A DNA stretch of 64,000 nucleotides from Cichorium intybus (Eukaryota; Streptophyta; Magnoliopsida; Asterales; Asteraceae). Below, one piece after another: positions 22,325-34,825 of the stretch. The position numbers and the translations under genes were made by a program. Each line of letters opens with the position of its first letter. Positions within the stretch are counted from its first letter, which is position 1. Location of the stretch: positions 705,001 through 769,000 of the forward strand of contig JAKNSD010000064.1 of assembly GCA_023525715.1 (NCBI GenBank). The letters are read 5' to 3'. A model generated the notes under the pieces. That model was given only the letters and a program-made list of their open reading frames with translations. It was not told the DNA's origin and did no database searches.

Positions 22325-23336
22325 TAAGTCAGATTGTCTCGTCGAAAATTATACGTGCAAATTAATACTTGGCAGATGTCGAAACTTGATGTACAGATTT
22401 CGTTTTAAATTTATAAAACCAATTTCATCAAAACTAGAAAACTATTACACTAGACGGTGAACATAATCGTGTAGCGGTATAGTTGTGGTAAGAAATGATG
22501 TCGAACTCACAAGAAACGTGTGTGAAACAGATTTAGCTTGTTTGATTACTGGTTAACAGAAAATTCCAAGGAGAATTATAAAATGGAAAAGCAAACTAAA
22601 GGCAACTAAAATTGAAAAAGTGAGATGAAAAACTAATTTTGAAAACAGTTATGAAAGTATTCTTATTTATATTTGTCATCACCCTTCAATTATGATTTAT
22701 TTCTATTATGTGTAATGGTTATTAAATTGTTGTTCACTGATTCATAAGTTGATTAATTTCTTTGGTTTGTTCACTAATGTTGAGCAAAGTGTGGAGCCTA
22801 ATCAGAACCGAATTATGTCCGGAAACCGAAGAGGATCAGCTAACCAAAACAACTAGAAACAGAGGCGAAGTCAAAGCCAGTGTTGTTGAAGTTTGCATTT
22901 CGGATGGATCTTCAGACCTCGGTAGAGGAAGTCACTTACTCCGGTATTTCTAACCAAGAAAATCAACAGTTGGAGACGTTATCATGTATTGGGTGTTTTT
23001 CACCCAGAAGGGAAATAATGCTTCTCCAAGTGGATCAGCAGAATGGTTAGAAAGTAAGAGTATCAAATCAGCTGGACCAAGGAAGGTCACACCTTGTCCA
23101 AACCAGAAGATACGTCTTCACTTAGGCATGCAAAGGAAACACTAAAATAGACAGCAAAAGTTGGTGGTGACCGACGCAGGTTACCAAACCAAAGGATTGT
23201 GATGACTGATGAAGAAGAGAACTGCATCCTGACCAAAGAATTGTGTCTCAAGAAGCCAATCACCACTATCTTATGAGAATTGCATATTCACCGTTCCAGC
23301 AGTAGCTTTGGCTACGGTCACAGGAGTGAATGCATC
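22325..23336. other. Non-coding sequence, possibly part of an old retroelement
   Basis: Around 22760-23330 the base composition becomes less AT-rich and resembles the sequence after the hAT insertion (24308-24500), but I recognise no protein domain. One ~190-bp frame at 22762-22953 has no recognisable homology and is not called. Confidence 0.35.
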
Positions 23337-24299
23337 TAAGGATGAGAAAATGAACCGAACCGGCCGGAACCGGCCCGACCCGAACCCGGACCGGGAACCA
23401 GAATATGGTGAAAATATGGATCTGAACCGGACCGCCGGTTCTACCGGTTCCGGTTCCGGTGCCGGTTCTTGCCGGTTCTAAAAGTTGGAACCGGTAAACG
23501 CGAATTAGCAACGTACTATTAAGAATTTCAAGTTTTCCAACAAAGAAAAAACAAACTTTCAAGATTAATAATCAAGACTTACAGTTGTTTAATCTAGACT
23601 CTAAGATCATTCAAACATTTTTAAAAGTTATAATACTCAAGTTTCGATTTTATTCTACTATATCAAAATTTTGCTTTTTCAACCTAAAATAAGGGTCACA
23701 TACATAAGTCGTTTGCTTTCTCATCCACAATTTTCTAATGCGGGTTTTAACTTTTAAGTTCCTTTAGTAGATTCTTATTAAAACTACTCAGAATATCATA
23801 TTATTATTATTTATTTATAGAGTTCTATCATGAATGTTCAATCAATTACTAGCAATGACAAATAAATTTTACGGAAACAAGAAAATATATTCTAGAAAGC
23901 ACCGAAATCAAGAATTCGTTAAAGTACAAAACATGGAGGCCATCTAGAACATCAGGTTTGTGTACTCGTGGAAAAAGCTTTACACTTTATTTGTTTTTTG
24001 GTTTGATTATTGTGTGTTAGTTGGAAAAAATTGAAATTTTTTTTTAATAATCAACATCATCGGCTCTTCGCCAGGCGATGAGCAAAGGAAAAAATTGAAA
24101 ATCTCTTTCCTTTTTTTGTAACCCGGTCCGGTTCCCGGTTTTGGGCCGGTTTCGCGGTCCGGTTCCATCCGGTTCCCGGTTCCAAAAATCCCTAAAAATT
24201 GAGACCCGGTCCCGGCCCGATCGGTACTACCGGTTCCCGGGTCGGTTCCGGTTCGGTTCCCGGTTCCAACCGGTTCCCCGGTCCATATGCTCACCCCTA
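23337..24299. mobile_element. Non-autonomous hAT element with CCGG-rich subterminal repeats
   Basis: 963 bp with a perfect 8-bp target duplication AATGCATC (23329-23336 and 24300-24307). The left end is TAAGGATGAG and the right end read on the minus strand is TAGGGGTGAG. About 150 bp inside each end is a dense array of GGAACCGG / CCGGTTCC motifs in inverted orientation. The core (23490-24100) is AT-rich and non-coding. No transposase is present. Arg/Gly/Thr-rich frames over the CCGG arrays are artefacts. Confidence 0.9.
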
Positions 24300-24307
24300 A
24301 ATGCATC

Positions 24308-25025
24308 AGAAACATAATAAGATGATACAACAGTGTCTTCAGGTCGAAGCTCAGTTTGGACAGGAGAAAGTTTCTCAAACGAAGAGTTGGCCTCTGACAG
24401 AATCGTAGTCCGACAGAAGTGCAGGAGCATAGTCAGACAGTTACACAGTCTCGTTCGGGGGCAGGTTACTAAACCGCAGTCCAATGAGGGTTATCCAACC
24501 GAAGGAGTCTTCGACTGTACCATACCTTGGTATTGTCACATCGCTGTCAGTTTTATCTTGGGAATAGGTGATGGGGAGCATGGAAGAGCCACTCCACAGG
24601 TTGTAAAGTTGACTAGGTATTCCAGGTCTATGTTTGAATATTCCCAGCCAAGACCTTTGTGTATTCAGACTTTCATATCAGCTTATAAATCCCATCATCT
24701 TTTGCTAAAGACGATATGTCAATGTCAAAAAAGAATGGTAGATATCCAATGTTCAAGCTGTGAGCATTGTGAAGATAGTCTTAGTTTCTTTCTTGTAAAA
24801 CATTGAAGTTCATCAATGAAATTCTCTCGGTTCTCACAGTGGACGTAGCTTGACTCATTGTCAAGTGAACCACTTTATATCATTATGTTTCTCATTCAAT
24901 TCTTCATATTTCTCTCTAGTCTAGATAGTTGTGAGGTGATCGTTTGTTCGAAGTTCTTAGTCATGGGGTTGATCGGTACAGACGAGCAGTAGAGCTGTGT
25001 GTCGGTCCTGTGTAGATCCCCAACA
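24308..25025 (+). mobile_element. LTR-like segment of an unidentified retroelement
   Basis: Closes with GTGTAGATCCCCAACA, a typical CA-terminated LTR end, preceded by T-rich and promoter-like sequence (CACTTTATATCATTATG). The matching start and any internal domains were not found, so this is a tentative solo or truncated LTR. Confidence 0.35.
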
Positions 25026-25141
25026 ATGATTCTAAATATTCTTAATTACAATGGTCATGCTAATTAGTTATCTAGATCCCCAACAACTAATCATAATGAT
25101 TCTAAATATTCTTAATTACAAAGGCCATGCTAATTAGTTAT
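25013..25141. repeat. Direct tandem duplication of ~60-70 bp
   Basis: TAGATCCCCAACA...TGATTCTAAATATTC...CATGCTAATTAGTTATC occurs at 25013-25071 and again at 25072-25141. The second copy has an extra CTAATCATA and a few substitutions. Confidence 0.85.
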
Positions 25142-26711
25142 CCTTATTACCAGTCATTAAGTTCATATCATGTAGATTTAATCGGGAAATTAATCTCAAT
25201 GGTCATGGTGACTAATTATTGTGCAGAATGGTCATATAATGCATCTTACACATTAAAGTTAATACTTCACTGTCCTAACCCCAGGATTTGGTCCATCTAT
25301 AGTCGCACCTGCCTAATGGTCATAGTACATTCATGATTCAAGCTACACAATCATATTGATCCTCTATATTGCAATAAATCAGCAATAGAGCGATAAAGAT
25401 TCAAACTTTAATACATAATGATCTTTGATTAAACAAACAATATAAAATAAACAACTTTTAATAACTGAATATCAATCAAAATCATAACTTTAGGTTTTAT
25501 TCAAGGCTAAACAAAAACAATGGGGTGTCAACTAAAATCTGAAATAGGATGCATAATGAAATTCCAATATATAAATAGTAAGGCAAACAAAAACGATAAC
25601 CTAATGATTATGCTTCCGATCTTCCGAAATTCGACTCCATGTCAGCCTTCCGGCCTCACAAACGACATCTAGACTCCCAAAATGGTGATCTAGGTTTTCT
25701 CCTTGTCCAAAACTTTCCAGAATGCCTAAAAGTCAAGACTGATGCCGTTTAAATATATTTTCTGCTGATAGGGAATCACCTCGCGATGGTTATTTGGTCG
25801 CATCACAATCTATAAAAATATGTCTTTTGATCCTTATCTTGTCCATGTTGTCCTTTATCTTCCTAGCGGTGTGTTGCATTCTTATATGCGTCGTGAACTT
25901 TGTCCAAATTGCCAAATTTCAACTCTTTTTTTATCCAAAATGTCATTAATACTGAAACAAATCCAAGCCATTAAATACCATTTATCTCATATTTTAACAA
26001 AAAAAACACACTTTTTGTATGTTGATATCGCCTATAAAATACATATAAATAAGACGCAATCAGAAAACAATAAAAAAATTGAGGGTCTATGTTGTATTAA
26101 AATGGTATATTGATCTAATATAAGTTAATAACAATGGTGATTTTAGAGTGAGACTATTTTACCATACACATGTGTTTTTTTTTTTTTTTAAAGAAATGCA
26201 AGTTCACCGTGGACATTCACATGAGTGAATGTTGTGTCTTTTGTAAGAAGATCTTTATTTAGGAGAGATTGTGCATATGTTCAAGTGTTATTTAATTTAA
26301 ACCATATTTGAAAGTATACTTCATTTCCTAATAAACTATTTGGATCGAGTATACATACGATCTGACTTGGATAACAAATTCTTGTGAACAATGTCGTTAT
26401 CCACTTATTAATATGTTAAACACGATCTCTTCCAAGTCTCTAAACAACTACTTATAAGTTCAGACTTTTTTCCCCTAAATTCATATTAGTTATTAACTTC
26501 TCGTCAAACATTATATCTTTCGAGAAAACGGCCAACCATATGATAGAAGATTTGGCCAAGTACGAATTTTAGATGACAGGAATACAATGGAGTCGACAAT
26601 CAAGGGCAATGTTCTAATATTATGAGTCATCTAATGTTTCATGTTGTTTATTAATTAATACAATAGATTGTTGTATAGACTTATGATCCACTTCCATTAT
26701 TTATGTATTTG
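25142..26711. other. AT-rich intergenic sequence
   Basis: No supported gene. It contains a poly-T run near 26170-26190. The plus-strand frame at 25820-26113 shows no family signature. Confidence 0.45.
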
Positions 26712-26871
26712 TTTTTTTTTTTTTTGAACCGACAATATATTATAAAAAGAAAAGGCCAGCTAGCAAGCAGCTAGAAGGCAGAAAAAGACTACAAAGTCTG
26801 ACCATACAGACGAGTTTTTAGGAAGAAAAAAAAGGAACTAAATAAATAACATACAGACACCTCAACCCCAA

Positions 26872-29800
26872 TTAATCACAATCAAGGGGATTCGTACTCC
26901 AAGCTGTCCAATTTAGTGCGTAATTGGAGCCCCTATGTTTGACCCATATGAAAACCATGGCTTGGATGTTATCCGCTGTTTTTGTTGGCGAAGTAAATAA
27001 CCTTTTAAACTGCCTGTCATTTCTTGCTTTCCAGATCCCCCATAATACACCATAACAAATGCTTACCAACACCTTCCTCTTCCTTGGGCATTGTCCCCAG
27101 TTCGCAACAAAATCCAAGACTTCTTCCACCGAATTGAATTGAGCGGGTGTTAATTTACACCATTTGAGTGTCCATTCCCATACAGTGACTGCAAAGGGGC
27201 ATCTACATAAAATATGATCAGCCGTTTCTTCCTCCAACTTACAATACCCACATATGCTATATTCTAGTTGTACACCTCTTTTCGCCAATGCATTAGTTGA
27301 TGGAATTCTTCCCATATTTGCCCGCCATATGAAACATATCACCCTGATCGGGATAATAGCTAGCCATTCGACTTTGCTTGCATTTACCGTGATTGGTTGT
27401 CGATCCAACCATTTCCTTAAAATATCTATATAAAACAAGCCATCATTTGAAATTCCACACGTCCAATCATCTGGTCTAGTCGAAGGGTGAAATGTTCCCA
27501 TCCAGCGAGAAATTTCTGCCAGTTCCCACACTTGATCATTGTTTCTAAGAGACGATTTCCACTCCCAATTTGATCCACCCTGCCTGATTCTATCCGCCAC
27601 CAAGCAACTCTTCTTTCTTTCCAAACGGTATAAATGAGGGAATGAATCTTTTAATGGTTTGTCCCCTATCCACTCGTCATGCTAAAATAATGTATCATTC
27701 CCGTTGTTGACTTGTTTTTTATGATTTCTTTGATCGGTGCCCCGAGCTTACGCATCTCTTCCTTTATGTTGGCAATATTTTTCCAGACCCCAGCGACAAA
27801 TTTTTTTGCCAAGCAACCGTCCGGTTTGTTTTTGAGGTTGTGAATTCCTTTAATTACTCGACTCCAAAGCGATGTAGGTTCTCTTCTATATCTCCACCAC
27901 CATTTCGTAATTAGTGCTAAGTTGAATGCTCTAAGTGAGCCGACCCCAAGTCCTCCAGATGCTTTTGACGCTATGATCTTCTCCCATGGTAGCCAACAAA
28001 TTATTTTCCTGTTATTTGTCTCACCCCATAAAAATTGCCTCTGGATCCTTTCTAGACTATTAATGACGCCGATGGGAGCTACAAAAATTGAGAAGAAATA
28101 GATGGGAAGATTTCTTAGGACTAATTTGATAAGGATTAATCTGCCACCAAATGAGATATTCTGTGCCTTCCAGCTTGATAATTTGGACTGAAAACGCTCG
28201 ATTACAGGTTGCCAGTTCCTTGCGAGATTCATATTTGCTCCGACGGGTACTCCAAGGTATGTGAAAGGTAAAGAAGTCAGTTCGTAACCAAGAGGAGATG
28301 CCCATCTAGTTGTTTCTTGCATATTTGCTCCAACTCCAAAGACCCTTGACTTTTGAAAATTGACTTTGAGACCGGACGATACGTAGAAACATCTGAGAAT
28401 TCTCGCCAAATTCTTAATGTTTTGTTGTGACCATTCGCCAACGAAAAGAGCATCATCTGCATAGAAAAAATGAGAAACCAAAACGTTAACGTGTGGGATT
28501 TTGATGCCATGAAAAATCCATTTCTCGCATGCAGTCTTCATGGCGATGTTGAGTCCTTCCATGGTGATAATAAATAGGAAGGGGGATAGCGGATCTCCTT
28601 GTCTAACTCCTTTTTCCATTGAGAATTCGGCCGTCGGGGACCCATTGATTATCACTGATGCCCTAGCTGACGATAAACACACTCTAATCTATCTCCTCTA
28701 TTTCTCTCCATACCCCATTTGCATTAAAATGGAATCAAGATATTCCAGTTAATCGATTCGAATGCCTTCTCGAAATCAACTTTAAATAAGAGAATCTGTT
28801 TTTTCGTCTTTTTCGCCCGTGAGCATATCTCGTTAACAAGCAGGGGACCGTCCAGAATATTTCGACCAGCTACAAATGCAGTTTGCACCTCATCAATATT
28901 AAAGCCCATCACTGATTTCAGCCGAGTAGCGAGTAGCTTTGCGATGATCTTGTGCATGCTTCCAATTAAGCTAATAGGTCTAAACTCGCTTAGATTTAGT
29001 GGGTCTTTCACTTTTGGTATCAATGTTATAAAGGACGAGTTACATCCTTTTGCTATCGATCCCCATTGTTTAAAGTATTTCACGAAATTGTATATGTCAC
29101 CTTTGATCATCTCCTATTGACTTTTTAAAAATTTAAAGGTGAAACCATCCGGTCCGGGGGCCTTTTCGTTGCCACAAGCCCATACCGCGAGTTTTATTTC
29201 TTCCATTGAGAACGGAGATTCTAATTGGTTGCTAACATCAGGGGGGAAGTGATCGAAATTTATCACTTATCAGTTTTGGTCTTGAAGGCCACTTGTCTTG
29301 AAACTTGTTTATAATTCACGTCACTACTCCAAACTTCGTTGATCATCAGGGCATTAATATTACTTTTCCTGTTTTTGTTTTTCATATAACCGTAAAAAAC
29401 TGTGTGTTTTCATCCCCGTCGACCTCCCATTTTACTCTTGATTTTTGTTTCAGATCCATAGCTGCCAACCTCTCCAATTCGCCAATTTTTCTGAACCCGT
29501 TTTTCATGTCTTCTAATTCTGCATCAGTGAGAGACCGAGATTCGGCAGCTGTATCTAATTTATCCACCAAGGACTTTAAATTGTTTAACTTTGTTTGCTC
29601 TTTTGGGTAATTCGTGGATCTCCATTGTCTTATTGCATTTTTTAGGTGTTTGAGTTTCAACTTAAGTAGTTCATCTGGGGCACCGAATCCATGGAAATTA
29701 TTCCAAGCATTTTTAACCACTGAATCGAAACCTAGGTGCATCCAAGCATTGAAAAAACGAAATGGTCTAGGTCCAAAAACAAGGTGGGATGTTGATAATA

Positions 29801-30495
29801 CTATGGGGCAATGGTCTGATAGTTCTCTTGGGGCAATGGTCTAATAGTTCTCTTAGGTGAACAGTAACAGATACAGAGGGGAATAAGTTGATAAAATTAG
29901 GACACACCAAGAAACGATCAAGCTTACTCAATTTCAAGTCTGATTCGTAGAAGTAAGTGAACCTGTGCCCCCATTCTTAAATCACATAAGTCGGCCTCAT
30001 GAATAAATTGATTGAAACTGGCAGCACTTGATTGGCAAAAATGTGAGTTCAATTTTTCTTCAGATATTCTAACAACGTTGAAGTCACCGAAAATTATCTA
30101 GGTACCCTGTCTTCTCCTTTTAATTCCGCTGATTTCCTCCCAAACTTTATTCTTTTCGGATGTAGCTTGCGGCCCATATATGTTTACGATAGCAGTTACC
30201 CCTTGAATCCCTTTCTAATTCCCAATATTGATTAGATAGTTCTTCGATTTGATGATTTCTGAGACATTAAACAGCCGATTGTCCCAAATACTTAACAGTC
30301 CCCCGACCTTCCTGATGCATTTACCCCTATATGATCAAATTCATTTGAACCCCAGCAACCTTCAACATCGATTTCTTCAGCATCCATTAATTGTGTCTCA
30401 TGTATACCCATATATGAAATTCTGTGTTTTTGCTTCAATCTCCTAACCCAAGCACGTTTGGGTTCCTCCTCGACTCCTCTAATGTTTAGAGACAT
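26872..30495 (-). pseudogene. LINE ORF2 (endonuclease, reverse transcriptase, zinc-binding domain)
   Basis: It starts near 30495 with MSLNIRG, the endonuclease opening (fragments down to about 29850, with IIFGDFNVV readable in another frame). A linker region covers 29741-29382. RT lies in 29110-28724 (FITLIPKVKDPLNLSEFRPI, DFEKAFESINW) and 28682-27666 (GVRQGDPLSPFLF, FFYADDALFVGE). The C-terminal zinc-binding domain (26872-27624) has CGYCKLEEETADHILCRC. The YADD catalytic motif survives. Frameshifts are visible near 30300, 29110 and 28725, and two tryptophan positions read as TAG near 28690-28702. Confidence 0.85.
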
Positions 30496-30611
30496 TTAAT
30501 TCATTGGATTTCTTTTATACCGCCGATTTCTCCAAGTACTTCCTTAAGAATTCCGTTGTCCACATCCAGCTCAAATCCAATTTATTTACCAATTTCCACT
30601 GTCCTAACAAC

Positions 30612-32255
30612 TTAATTGGATGAGGAGATGCAATCACCAGGTTCCGCCTCCTTCTGATGTGACTCGGGACCATTCCTGCTTCTATTGAGATCAATTGAGG
30701 TGGAATCCATGTTCGGTTGATCAAATTCATGTTGATTTTGGAGAGCCCTTGACGAAGGAGGATCATCGAGAACAGGCATTGGGGGAATACCTTGGGGATC
30801 GAATCTAGAGGAATCGTCATCTAAACGTTGCCTCTTTAGTGTGGACCCGCCTATATTTTTTTGCCATTCCGTTTGGGTTTTTGTTGGGATTAGGCTGTTG
30901 GGCTTGGTGGAGGGGAATGGGCCAAAACACCCCGCAAGTATTAGCCCACGATTTCTAAATGACATTTGTGGTCCACCCGAACCATTGTCGGCATTGTCAT
31001 CTCCTATTGGATCGTTTTCATTAATTGTGGTGGATTTTCTATGTGACTTTTTGAATTTCGTTCCTCTTCCTAATTCGAAAAACATTTACGACGATTCGTG
31101 TTCCTTCTCCGGTACACCGGGCGTAGGGTCAATTGGCATCTGATCATCTTCTCCGGCAGCGTCTTTAATGAATTCTCCGTCTTCCACCTCTACGTCATTA
31201 TTTTCGCCCGGCATCCAGGTATCAGAGACACCGTCGTCTGATTCTTCTTCCCACTCGTCATCATCGTCTTCATTCTCCGATTCGTAAGGATTTTGTGTCG
31301 GATAAAATTGGAATGGGAACCAATCTTCATCAAATTCTATAATGCCAATCTTAATGTCTTTACTACCAGCAGATATCACTATTTCCTCGTTAATTCTTTT
31401 TCTAATCTCCGTAAGAATCCTGATTTTTACATGCGACATATCGACTCTGTGAGGGATATCATCATATGGAGCAATGATCTTCCCAAATGAACTAGTAATG
31501 TCTGTGAAGTTCTTTTCTCCCCAAAATTGGATTAGGAGCCCCACAATTCTAATCCACGCTACTCTTTCAAACTTAAGCCCTTGGTTTTGTTCTCCTGGTA
31601 TAACCCATCTTAGACATTCTCCCCATCTCGCTTTGTTCTCCAAGAAATTTTTTGCTCCCACTGAATGTTCAAATACCAGTAGGACTTTTAATCCCCCAAT
31701 GTACTTAATCTCAAAATTTCCTTCTCCCCTAATCGCGAAAAGAGATTGTAAGTGTCCTAGATGCGATAGAGATAATGCTTCCCCCACTAGCATCATCTTT
31801 TGTATAGCATTCTTCATGATTGGATCAGGTTGTATTACTATTTTTGGCTCCGAGGGTTGAGTAGGAATCGTTGTGCTTTTCATGTTAACAGTCGGCCTTA
31901 TAACTTCTGCGAATGTTCTTGTGTCCCGCCATCCACCACCGGTTGGTCTTTGCGGCACCACCTGTGGTATTTGTTTCCTTACAGTCGGAATCTCCTTTCT
32001 TCTATATCTTTCAAGATTTATTGTTAATCTCCTACCTTGGTAGGTTATACCGTCAATTGTTTTCTCCAGTTCACATATGTCCTTCAATCCTCTGAATCTG
32101 ATGAAAACGAAGTATTGTCCATTCTTTTCCTTCCAACCTGGGTAGTATACATCCGTGACCACGCCGTATTTCTCAAAGGTCTTCATGATCTCATTCCTTC
32201 TGACGTCTTTTGGCACATTTGTCACAAAGTAAGTAGTTTCCTCCGCCGTTGGCAA
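30612..32255 (-). pseudogene. LINE ORF1 (RRM-like RNA-binding protein)
   Basis: A continuous frame from about 32255 to 31086, then the same frame from 31085 to 30612 after one TAA. The N-terminus has an RRM-like fold signature (YFVTNVPKDV, QYFVFIRFRG). The middle fits the plant LINE ORF1/DUF4283-type domain (RIVGLLIQFWGEKNF). An acidic stretch lies at about residues 325-385. The N-terminal frame opens after a TAA without an ATG: the likely ATG near 32310 is in a different frame, implying a 1-nt indel. Its role in the family is RNA binding in the LINE particle. Confidence 0.78.
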
Positions 32256-32590
32256 GTATGTTGCTTTCTTCTTCCGCCTGACTTCCGTCCACTCCGTGTC
32301 TCTTTATCATCTCTCCATCGTACTTGTGGTTCCTAAGTCGAGAACGAAACACTAACTCTACTTCACACCTACTAAATAATAATACCTCCTTTTGTCGACC
32401 AATACTTTTGTATTGAAAAAACACTATTTGCATATTCTATATTTTTAGTTTATATTATAACATTTAATGTCAAACATGGTTAAGATTGTAACTTTTTATT
32501 TGCTGTTATGATTTTCGCGTTAAGGTTCAGATTTTGTATAGATACATTAGCATCTTTTTACACATTAGTGTGTCGTTGGTTTATATATAT

Positions 32591-32620
32591 ACTAGGCGAT
32601 GTCTTGTGCGTTGCACAGGT
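32591..32620 (-). mobile_element. Candidate Helitron 3' terminus
   Basis: On the minus strand a hairpin TGTGC-AAC-GCACA (32605-32617) is followed about 10 nt later by CTAGT (32591-32595). A short GC-rich hairpin just before CTRR plus T is the hallmark of Helitron 3' ends. The matching 5' TC end was not found, so the element may be truncated. Confidence 0.45.
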
Positions 32621-33991
32621 TAAAATTATGTAGTTAAAAGTTTTTTATTGACATTAACCATGAAATAATAGTTTTTACACTATATTGATATATAAAATTG
32701 TAACCATTTTGAACAATACGATAAGATAAACATCTATTACAATCATATTATTCGGTGGCCACTACCCGCGACTTATGCTTGAATACAATTAAATATAATT
32801 CTCGACTTAGAGTTATTTTTAACTGTTGTTTGATTAGTTAATTTAAAGTTTACTTAATTTACCATCTTTTTAATTTTGGTCATGATTATTGTTTATAATA
32901 ACAACAATTTTTAAGGTAATATTTATATTACAATTCATTATTATTATTATTATTGTCAAATAAGTTTAAAAATCAGTTATTGTTATTAAGGAGTTGTAGA
33001 AGACTTTTAAAAACCACTTATTATTATTAATGAGTTATAAAATATTAAAGTCTAGATAGAAGGTTTTATTTTACTTGCAATTGTATTACATTTATGAATA
33101 TTGCAAATTAAGAGTACACATCTTCAAAAATAGTTAGTTAATTGCATTGATGTTTTATATAATGATACAACTCTTCAAATTCCAACTAAGGGTTATTTAG
33201 CTTTAAACTACTACAATTGAAAAAGTTCTTTCTAGTTATGATATTTAATTGATACTTATGATGCTTAATTAAATATGCTTGAAATATTTAAATTATGTTT
33301 AGTTAATTAAATAAATAATACGGTTAATCTAATACTTAGTCATATATTATATTAAAAACTTTATGTTAGAATCTTTATAACATTAATAAAATTAATAATA
33401 TGTTATTTGTATCTTTTGAATTTTATGTTATAACTTATTTTTGTATATTTCTTTCAAAGTAAATTTTCAAACCATGTTGTCTCTGTGTTTTCTAGAATAT
33501 GACTTTCAAATTAATTGGTGAAAAGTTATTCGACAATAGGAAATTGGTAGGTGTTTAATGGATTTCATTGTAGAAAATGTGTGTATATTTTATTCATTAG
33601 TATTATAAACCAACCATTTAAAGAATATTATATCATTTTAGAAAAGCGAGAAACTAATAGATTATGTAAAAGCCTACAAATCCATTATTACGAATTTAAC
33701 TATAATACTTATATATGTCTATTTATTTATTTATTGCTTTATATTAATATATTCATGGAGATTTTGTATTTGTTTATGAATCAAAATACTTGAGAAATAC
33801 ACATGAGTTCTTCTTTAGTTGTTATAATTTCATGATTGTAAATTCTTCTATATATACGTTTATTTTTTTATTTTGTTGCACACTACTTTTAAGATTAAGC
33901 TCGTGTATTTGTGTTTTGTTGTTATATTGTTTTTGACATTGTAGTCAAACCACCTATTCCATCGTCTACATAAAAATCATTAATGTATGAA
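32621..33991. other. AT-rich non-coding sequence
   Basis: Possibly the body of a non-autonomous Helitron ending at 32591. No coding domain is seen; the frame at 33551-33793 has no recognisable family. Confidence 0.4.
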
Positions 33992-33999
33992 TGTATGAG

Positions 34000-34446
34000 C
34001 AGGGGCGAACATAGTAGGGGCACGGGGTAGCCCGTGCCACTCACTCGTTTTTTCTGCGTTAAGGGTACAATTTTTTGGAATTTTTTTTATATTATAGTGC
34101 CACTAGAGATTTTAAAGACCGACTTACATAACAAAATGGGTGATGAATTTATGACCGATGCATTGGTTTGTAATATTAAAAAAGAGGTCATTTTGAAAGT
34201 GAAACTCGAAGATGTTATGGAGCGTTTTCAGAAAATGTCAGTACGGAAATTTCATATTTAAAATGTAAGTTTTACACTAATTTGTTATATTTAATGCAAT
34301 GGCATGTTTTATTTTTTTGTGTTATTATATATGCCCGACCCGACCCGAAAATGCCCCGCACTCATAGGTTAATTGTTTTTTGTTATTATGTATGCTCGGA
34401 AAAAAAATGGTGCCACTAGAGTTCTTAAGTCCTGCGTCCGCCCCTG
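34000..34446 (+). mobile_element. Internally deleted hAT element, same family as 14915-18345
   Basis: 447 bp flanked by a perfect 8-bp target duplication TGTATGAG (33992-33999 and 34447-34454). It opens CAGGGGCGAACATAG and closes CCTGCGTCCGCCCCTG. The terminal ~350 bp at the right end, read on the minus strand, matches the left end of the hAT element at 14915 almost base for base (CCTATGAGTGCGGGG, TTTTCGGGTCGGGTCGG). The transposase gene is deleted except for its last ~60 codons. It is a deletion derivative mobilised in trans. Confidence 0.93.
34085..34261 (+). pseudogene. C-terminal fragment of hAT transposase (dimerisation end)
   Basis: Reads EILKTDLHNKMGDEF, then VKLEDVMERFQKM and ends KFHI-stop. 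This is the hAT C-terminal dimerisation tail seen frameshifted in the 14915-18345 element. The upstream part of the frame is element-end sequence, so no functional protein is expected. Confidence 0.8.
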
Positions 34447-34650
34447 TGTATGAGATACATCCATTATCAACAATGTTTAAAATGTAACCGAAAAAAATAC
34501 AAACTAATAATGATAAATTATTAATTAGAATCTATTTTCATTTCTTTGCGATAAATTTATACTATATTGAAATTTGACACATTGTCATGTTGTCATATTA
34601 TTACAATTGTATATACTTGAATAAAATATTTACCAATAACATAATCTATA

Positions 34651-34690
34651 TCTATATATCTTATAATAGAGGCATATTTCAAAGCGCCAC
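34651..34690 (+). mobile_element. Candidate Helitron 5' terminus
   Basis: TCTATATATCTTATAATAGA followed by GGC fits the 5' TC-terminal consensus seen in plant Helitrons (TCTATAT...TTATAATA.AGGC). The element would run rightward and would contain the MULE at 34826 and the AT-rich repeats. A convincing CTRR end with hairpin was not found. Confidence 0.4.
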
Positions 34691-34825
34691 ATTTATTTGA
34701 AACTTCCATGTTTTTTTATATTTCCATTGATTTTCTATATTTTGTTTAATACTTCAACCACAATCGTTTGAAACTTACAAAACTTTTCATTTTCTCTCTT
34801 AATTACATATTTATAATTATATTTT

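Larger units (their letters stand above)
26712..32433 (-). mobile_element. L1-type LINE, near full length but decayed
   Basis: On the minus strand the order is ORF1 with an RRM-like domain, endonuclease, reverse transcriptase, zinc-binding C-terminus, and a terminal A-tract (T run 26712-26725 on plus). This is the structure of plant L1 LINEs. Length is about 5.7 kb; the 5' end near 32433 is approximate. No convincing target duplication was found beside the A-tract. Several frameshifts and stops inactivate both ORFs. Confidence 0.88.

Noticed and set aside
23266..24484. Gly/Thr/Arg-rich frames across the CCGG arrays
   Set aside because: They result from the GGAACCGG repeats of the hAT element.
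26701..26711. LINE target duplication TTATGTATTTG
   Set aside because: I could not find a convincing match at the 5' end near 32433.
34000..34446. Small host gene with hAT-like C-terminus (domesticated transposase)
   Set aside because: Perfect TSD and element ends at both sides show it is a deleted transposon copy.
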